The notes beneath the pieces are model-generated. The model saw nothing but the letters and a program-made list of their open reading frames with translations. It ran no database searches and was not told where the DNA came from. 43,065 nucleotides of DNA, taken from NCBI GenBank assembly GCA_029550685.1, contig JAKPGY010000022.1, positions 1 to 43,065 of the forward strand. The letters run 5' to 3'. Positions 39,248-43,065 of this stretch are shown here, one piece after another. This DNA comes from Bacillota bacterium. Its GTDB lineage: Bacteria; Bacillota; Syntrophomonadia; Syntrophomonadales; Syntrophomonadaceae. Every line of letters starts with the position of its first letter. Positions within the stretch are counted from its first letter, which is position 1. A program made the translations under genes and the position numbers.

Positions 39248-39276
39248 TTGACGCACAATTAAAAAATCCGTATACT
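39248..39276 (+). promoter_or_regulatory. Sigma-A promoter of the ATPase-kor operon
   Basis: TTGACG, a 17-base AT-rich spacer and TATACT, 44 bases before the start codon of the P-loop gene. The rest of 39069-39247 shows no recognisable feature. Confidence 0.8.
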
Positions 39277-39319
39277 TATAAAAATTAACATAATTTAGTT
39301 TTGCCGACCCCCACGGGAG

Positions 39320-40000
39320 GTGTTAAGGACGCAGTTTAATTCAGCAAGAGTTGTAGAAGCATACGTAGGAGAATATGCCAGCGGAAAAAGTGAAATGGCA
39401 ATTAACCGGGCTCTAGAGCTGAAATCACAGGGACGCCAGGTCACTCTGGTGGATCTGGATACGGTAGAGCCTTTTTATACGTTACGACCCCTAAAAGAAC
39501 TCTTAGAACAAAAAGGTTTAACGGTTATCGGATTTTCCAGGCCCGAAGCTTTTGGGTTAGGAGAGACCGGTGCTATGCTGACCCCGGCTGCCCGCTGGGC
39601 TTTAAGGCGGGAAGGGGATATTATTTTTGATGTGGGTTATGGTGTATATGGGGCCAGAACCCTCAATTTGGTTGAAGAAGCTGATACATCTACCGAACTG
39701 CGAGTTATAGCGGTATTAAATTATTCCCGTCCTATGACGGGCTCAAAAGCAAGAATCATAGAATATATTAAGGAATTAGGGCGAGTTGATGCCTTGGTAG
39801 CTAATACCCATTTAGGGGATGAAACTACCCTGGAGGTAATTGAGGAAGGAACGCGCATCATTATTGAGTGTGCAGGTGAATTAGGTATACCGGTAGATTA
39901 TATAGCAATCGATAAAAAGTTCGCTGGGGAGTGGAATTTAGAACTTTTCGCTATTCCGGTTAAATGGATTACCCGCTACATGCCTGCTGCAATGTGGTAA
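39320..40000 (+). CDS. P-loop ATPase of the type found beside 2-oxoacid:ferredoxin oxidoreductases
   Basis: A 226-residue SIMIBI-like nucleotide-binding protein. GEYASGKSE (residues 17-25) is a Walker A variant, LVDLDTVEPFYTLR carries the acidic motif, and IIFDVGYG is the Walker B-like strand. Proteins of this kind often precede kor genes in Clostridia; the function is unestablished. The start is uncertain: GTG 39320 overlaps its own GGGAGG, so the true start may lie a few codons on. It lies 34 bp before korA. Confidence 0.75.
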   Translation: MLRTQFNSARVVEAYVGEYASGKSEMAINRALELKSQGRQVTLVDLDTVEPFYTLRPLKELLEQKGLTVIGFSRPEAFGLGETGAMLTPAARWALRREGDIIFDVGYGVYGARTLNLVEEADTSTELRVIAVLNYSRPMTGSKARIIEYIKELGRVDALVANTHLGDETTLEVIEEGTRIIIECAGELGIPVDYIAIDKKFAGEWNLELFAIPVKWITRYMPAAMW

Positions 40001-40034
40001 TAAACAAGGTGTAATAGGAGGTGTGACCCCACAC

Positions 40035-41123
40035 ATGTTAAAAGTTGTGGATGAAACCAAAAAGGCATTTTTAACAGGAAATGAAACTGTCGCCTGGGCT
40101 GCACTGGCTGCAGGCGCCGATATTATGTTTGGATATCCCATCACTCCTCAAAATGAGGTGATGCATTACTGGACCCGGTTAGCTCCCCGCTATGGTCGCG
40201 ATTTCCTGCAAACCGAAGATGAGATATCAGCAGGCTTTACGGTGTGCGGCGCCGTACAGGCAGGTAAAAAAGCCTTTACCGCTACTGCTGGACCAGGCAA
40301 TGTGCTGATGCAGGAACCCTTTGGTATGGCAGAAGCCATGCGGCTTCCGCTATTTGCCATAATTCAACAGCGAGGCGGCCCTTCTTCGGGTACGGTAGTG
40401 TATTCGCAGCAGGAAGTAGCGCTGACCACCTATGGAGGCAACGGGGAAGGTTACCGTATAGTGTATTCAACTGCTACTCACCAGGAAATATATGATTATA
40501 CCATTAAAGGATTTAATGTAGCATGGAAATACCGTTTCCCTACCTTCCTATTGGGTGATGGTTATCAGGCCAAGATGCGTGAACCTTTGGAAATGTATGA
40601 CCCAGAGGAAAAAGGAATTAAGCTGGAACCCACCTATCCACTGGTAGGATTGCCCGGAAAAATCGGCGAAGGAAGAGAGCCCCAGCATCTTTGCAATATT
40701 TATAGTTTGGAAGAAGAACTGTATGAAGTGGTAATGAAGCTTTCTGCAGATTATGAAAGAATTGCTCCCGATTTGGTAGAATGGCAGGAACATAGCTGCG
40801 AGGATGCTGATATCATTATTCTCACCCACGGGATTGTATCCCGGGCGGCAGATGATGCCGTAAAAGCCTTGCGAGCCCAGGGCATTAAAGCGGGATATTT
40901 CCGCCCCATCACCCTGAGACCTTATCCTTCCCAGCAATTGCGGGAGGCTATAGCTAAAAGCGGGGCTAAAATATTGCTGATAGCCGAGTCCTCCTATGGT
41001 CAGTTTGAACGTTTGACCAAACAGGAGATTTACGGCGAAACTATTAAAATAGAGCATCTTTATATGCCCGGTGTAGGCATTGTAGATTACGATATTATCA
41101 ATAAAGTCAAGAGCGTACTTTAA
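40035..41123 (+). CDS. korA: 2-oxoacid:ferredoxin oxidoreductase, alpha subunit
   Basis: A 362-residue subunit of a CoA-dependent 2-oxoacid oxidoreductase. FGYPITPQNEVMHYW, DEISAGFTVCGAVQAGKKAFTATAGPG and LPLFAIIQQRGGPSSGT are the family landmarks. The C-terminal domain includes LTHGIVSRAADDAVKALR. The substrate (2-oxoglutarate or a branched 2-oxoacid) cannot be told from sequence. I prefer ATG 40035; GTG 40023 lies only one base beyond AGGAGG. It is followed by beta, gamma and delta subunits, making a four-part enzyme. Confidence 0.92.
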   Translation: MLKVVDETKKAFLTGNETVAWAALAAGADIMFGYPITPQNEVMHYWTRLAPRYGRDFLQTEDEISAGFTVCGAVQAGKKAFTATAGPGNVLMQEPFGMAEAMRLPLFAIIQQRGGPSSGTVVYSQQEVALTTYGGNGEGYRIVYSTATHQEIYDYTIKGFNVAWKYRFPTFLLGDGYQAKMREPLEMYDPEEKGIKLEPTYPLVGLPGKIGEGREPQHLCNIYSLEEELYEVVMKLSADYERIAPDLVEWQEHSCEDADIIILTHGIVSRAADDAVKALRAQGIKAGYFRPITLRPYPSQQLREAIAKSGAKILLIAESSYGQFERLTKQEIYGETIKIEHLYMPGVGIVDYDIINKVKSVL

Positions 41124-41142
41124 GAAAGGAGGAACCATCCAG

Positions 41143-41895
41143 ATGATCACACCGGCAATCCCCAAATCATGGTATTTACCGTCCAAACCGCATAAATTTT
41201 GTCCTGGCTGCGGTCATGGAATTGTATTAAAAGCTTTAGGAGAAGTAATCGATGAGTTGGAAATTCAAGACCAGACTATATTCGGGTGCGACATCGGCTG
41301 TTCCTTGCTTTCTTGGAACTTCTTTGCCTGTGATTCCACTCAGACTCATCATGGACGTACTACCCCGGTGATGGTAGGCATAAAACGGGCCCGTCCCGAA
41401 TTGATAACTATTGGCTATATGGGTGATGGCGGAGGGTACTCCATTGGATCCCAGCACCTGCTTAATTCCGCCGTGCGCAATGAAAAGGTTACCCTCATAT
41501 TGGTCAACAACACCAATTATGGCATGACCGGCGGCCAGATGGCTCCCACCACCCTGCCGGGTCAAAAAACCGAAACCACTCCTTATGGACGTGATCCGGA
41601 GAAAACCGGTTATCCTACCAAAGGGCCGGAATTCATAGCGGAATTAACCCCTGAGGGTGCCTATGTTGCCCGAGCCACCGTATCCAAGTACAAGCAGTTA
41701 AAGCGCTTTTTAAAGAATGCTTTACGCAACCAGATGGAAGGCAACGGCTTCTCCTTTGTGGAAGTACTGTCTACCTGTCCCACCAACTGGCGCACTAATG
41801 CCCAGCAAACCTGGCATTTTCTTGAGGACGAAATGGAGCCAGTTTTCCCAGTAGGCGAGCTGAAAAGCCCCTTTGGCAAAGGAGGCGATAAATAA
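41143..41895 (+). CDS. korB: 2-oxoacid:ferredoxin oxidoreductase, beta subunit
   Basis: A 250-residue thiamine-diphosphate subunit. KFCPGCGHG is the diagnostic N-terminal motif. The ThDP/Mg motif is GYMGDGGGYSIG followed by LVNNTNYGMTGGQ. It starts with ATG after AAAGGAGG and its stop overlaps the korC start (TAATG), giving coupled translation. Gene symbols for this complex are provisional (kor or vor type). Confidence 0.93.
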   Translation: MITPAIPKSWYLPSKPHKFCPGCGHGIVLKALGEVIDELEIQDQTIFGCDIGCSLLSWNFFACDSTQTHHGRTTPVMVGIKRARPELITIGYMGDGGGYSIGSQHLLNSAVRNEKVTLILVNNTNYGMTGGQMAPTTLPGQKTETTPYGRDPEKTGYPTKGPEFIAELTPEGAYVARATVSKYKQLKRFLKNALRNQMEGNGFSFVEVLSTCPTNWRTNAQQTWHFLEDEMEPVFPVGELKSPFGKGGDK

Positions 41896-42476
41896 TGGCA
41901 TTGGTACGAATTGCTCTTGCCGGTGAAGGCGGACAGGGAGTACAATCGGTAGCGGAGATACTGGCTGAAGCCGCTTATAATGAGAATAAACAAGCTATTT
42001 ATATTCCAAACTTTGGTTTAGAGCAGCGCGGCGGCGTGTCCATAGCCTTTATTCAAGTAAGCGATTCCCGTATAGGAGCTCCCAAATTTAACAAAGCCGA
42101 TGTGGTCATTGCCATGAGCGAGCGGGCTGTGGGAAGAACCGCGTCCTATTCGGATAGTAATACCCTTTTTGTATATGATGATGGGTTTGATGTGGATCCG
42201 GCAGATTTGCCCAAGGAGGCCAAACAGATCATGGGCCTGCCCGCTATCAACACCGCTAACAATGAGCTGCATCCGCGGGTATTTAACATTATCATTATGG
42301 GAGCGGTTATCGGCTTGACCAATGTAGTTACTTTTGAGACTGCCAAAGAAGCTTTGGAACACAAGTTAGGTTACAAATTTGAAAAGAACCCGGATTTGCG
42401 GGAACTTAACTTCAAGGCTCTGGAGATCGGTAAACAGTTGGCAGAAAATGCCCTTAAGGAAGGGGTGGCAAAATAA
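41895..42476 (+). CDS. korC: 2-oxoacid:ferredoxin oxidoreductase, gamma subunit
   Basis: A 193-residue subunit of the pyruvate/ketoisovalerate oxidoreductase gamma family. GEGGQGVQSVAEILAEAAY near the start and QRGGVSIAFIQVSD are typical, as is the later NIIIMGAVIGL. It is linked to korB by TAATG and directly abuts the ferredoxin subunit gene. Confidence 0.93.
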   Translation: MALVRIALAGEGGQGVQSVAEILAEAAYNENKQAIYIPNFGLEQRGGVSIAFIQVSDSRIGAPKFNKADVVIAMSERAVGRTASYSDSNTLFVYDDGFDVDPADLPKEAKQIMGLPAINTANNELHPRVFNIIIMGAVIGLTNVVTFETAKEALEHKLGYKFEKNPDLRELNFKALEIGKQLAENALKEGVAK

Positions 42477-42743
42477 ATGACCAAAAAACAGCTGGAACCT
42501 TTGACAACGCCCATGGAAAAGGCTAATTTTCATATATTCCCTGATTTCTGTAAGGGCTGTGGATTATGCAAAGAAAAATGTCCAAATGATGTTTTGATTT
42601 GGTCTGAGAAATTAGGAGTCTACGGCACACCCATTGTAAAACCCAAAGATGAAGAAAGCTGTATAGCGTGCTTGATCTGTGAGATGGTCTGTCCGGATGC
42701 AGCCATATATATAGAAAAGAAACGCGGTAAAAAAGCGATGTAG
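42477..42743 (+). CDS. korD: 2-oxoacid:ferredoxin oxidoreductase, delta (ferredoxin-like) subunit
   Basis: An 88-residue protein with two 4Fe-4S motifs, CKGCGLCKEKCP and CIACLICEMVCP, that passes electrons from the thiamine centre to ferredoxin. The ATG follows the korC stop with no gap. The order alpha-beta-gamma-delta differs from the delta-first order in many archaea. The operon ends at a terminator 15 bp on. Confidence 0.93.
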   Translation: MTKKQLEPLTTPMEKANFHIFPDFCKGCGLCKEKCPNDVLIWSEKLGVYGTPIVKPKDEESCIACLICEMVCPDAAIYIEKKRGKKAM

Positions 42744-42758
42744 TTATTTTAATCATCC

Positions 42759-42783
42759 AAGCCTCCTATCGGGAGGCTTTTAT
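42759..42783 (+). terminator. Terminator of the kor operon
   Basis: AAGCCTCC and GGAGGCTT form an 8-bp stem around TATCG, followed by TTATT. Confidence 0.85.
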
Positions 42784-42812
42784 TCATGGAAACACATTAC
42801 CACAAGAAGGTG

Positions 42813-42841
42813 TTGTCAAACCGCTTTGTATTCAGTATAAT
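42813..42841 (+). promoter_or_regulatory. Strong sigma-A promoter 1 of an operon beyond the right edge
   Basis: TTGTCA, a 17-base spacer and a perfect TATAAT. Just downstream, AAAGGT and ACCTTT arms (42845-42876) enclose a further GCGCA/TGCG stem, a hairpin without a T run. Confidence 0.75.
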
Positions 42842-42906
42842 ACAAAAGGTGCTGCGCAAAATATGCGAAGTACCTTTATTATGCCCCTAAAAACCCGGTT
42901 ATAACC

Positions 42907-42935
42907 TTGACATAGCCTAGGTGGCATGATAATAT
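42907..42935 (+). promoter_or_regulatory. Strong sigma-A promoter 2 of an operon beyond the right edge
   Basis: A perfect TTGACA, a 17-base spacer and TAATAT. The predicted transcript starts near a GCGCCGCGAGG hairpin, whose sequence recurs 70 bases downstream (GCGCCGCGAGG at about 43018). Tandem strong promoters and a GC-rich leader suggest a ribosomal RNA operon, but no rRNA is inside the window. Confidence 0.8.
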
Positions 42936-42980
42936 AATTCTTGCGCCGCGAGGCGGCAAGCGCTGGGAGAAACTACCGGG

Positions 42981-43010
42981 TTGACAGAGTAGAGACCAGG
43001 GTGGTAGGAT
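42981..43010 (+). promoter_or_regulatory. Possible third tandem promoter
   Basis: A perfect TTGACA with TAGGAT at an 18-base spacing. It is weaker than the two upstream. 55 bases remain to the window edge. Confidence 0.5.
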
Positions 43011-43065
43011 GATCAAGCGCGCCGCGAGGGGGCGCAGGACTTCTTAAAGGTAAGAGGTCCGCAGA

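Overview
This window is the replication-origin region of a low-GC, endospore-forming Firmicute. A strictly anaerobic, fatty-acid-oxidising syntroph of the Syntrophomonas type fits best, but that is an inference. It rests on the Firmicute gene order (noc, rsmG, mnmG, mnmE, jag, yidC, yidD, rnpA, rpmH, oriC, dnaA, dnaN, recF, remB, gyrB, gyrA), on sporulation-linked genes (bofA, a spoIIIJ-type yidC, jag), on a large Bacillus-type SRP RNA, on a T-box, and on acyl-CoA and ferredoxin-oxidoreductase genes. No CRISPR array, phage module or complete insertion sequence was seen.

Layout. Positions 1-7648 read leftward from the origin: nucleoid occlusion (noc), 16S rRNA methylation (rsmG), the tRNA-wobble pair mnmE/mnmG, then membrane insertion and RNase P genes. 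A 44-codon rpmH lies at 7514-7648. Positions 7649-7896 and 9205-9369 flank dnaA with DnaA boxes, giving a two-part origin. Positions 7897-16267 hold the replication and gyrase genes. PLP synthase (pdxST) follows. A serine T-box (specifier UCC) then heads a class V aminotransferase and serA, with serS downstream. Six tRNA genes come next: all four kinds of serine isoacceptor expected for UCN/AGY plus two arginine tRNAs, with tadA embedded among them.

Positions 23500-34622 are the accessory part: an acyl-CoA synthetase, a small membrane protein, a TetR regulator, a metallo-beta-lactamase-fold protein, a CBS/PAS sigma-54 activator split by an in-frame amber codon, a CoA-transferase plus MaoC-type hydratase operon, a hemerythrin-like protein and an EamA transporter. 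Sequences matching the -24/-12 sigma-54 consensus with correct spacing precede both the acyl-CoA synthetase and the CoA-transferase. This suggests that the activator controls fatty-acid activation. Positions 34802-39068 return to housekeeping: xpt, SRP RNA and dnaX-ybaB-recR-yaaL-bofA. Positions 39320-42743 hold a P-loop ATPase followed by a four-subunit 2-oxoacid:ferredoxin oxidoreductase. The window ends in three closely spaced sigma-A-like promoters that look like the front of a stable-RNA operon lying just outside.

The least explained structures are a ~185-bp element present twice (5125-5309 and 33433-33614), the amber codon inside the CBS/sigma-54 regulator, and the overlap of the tadA 3' end with a tRNA-Ser gene.
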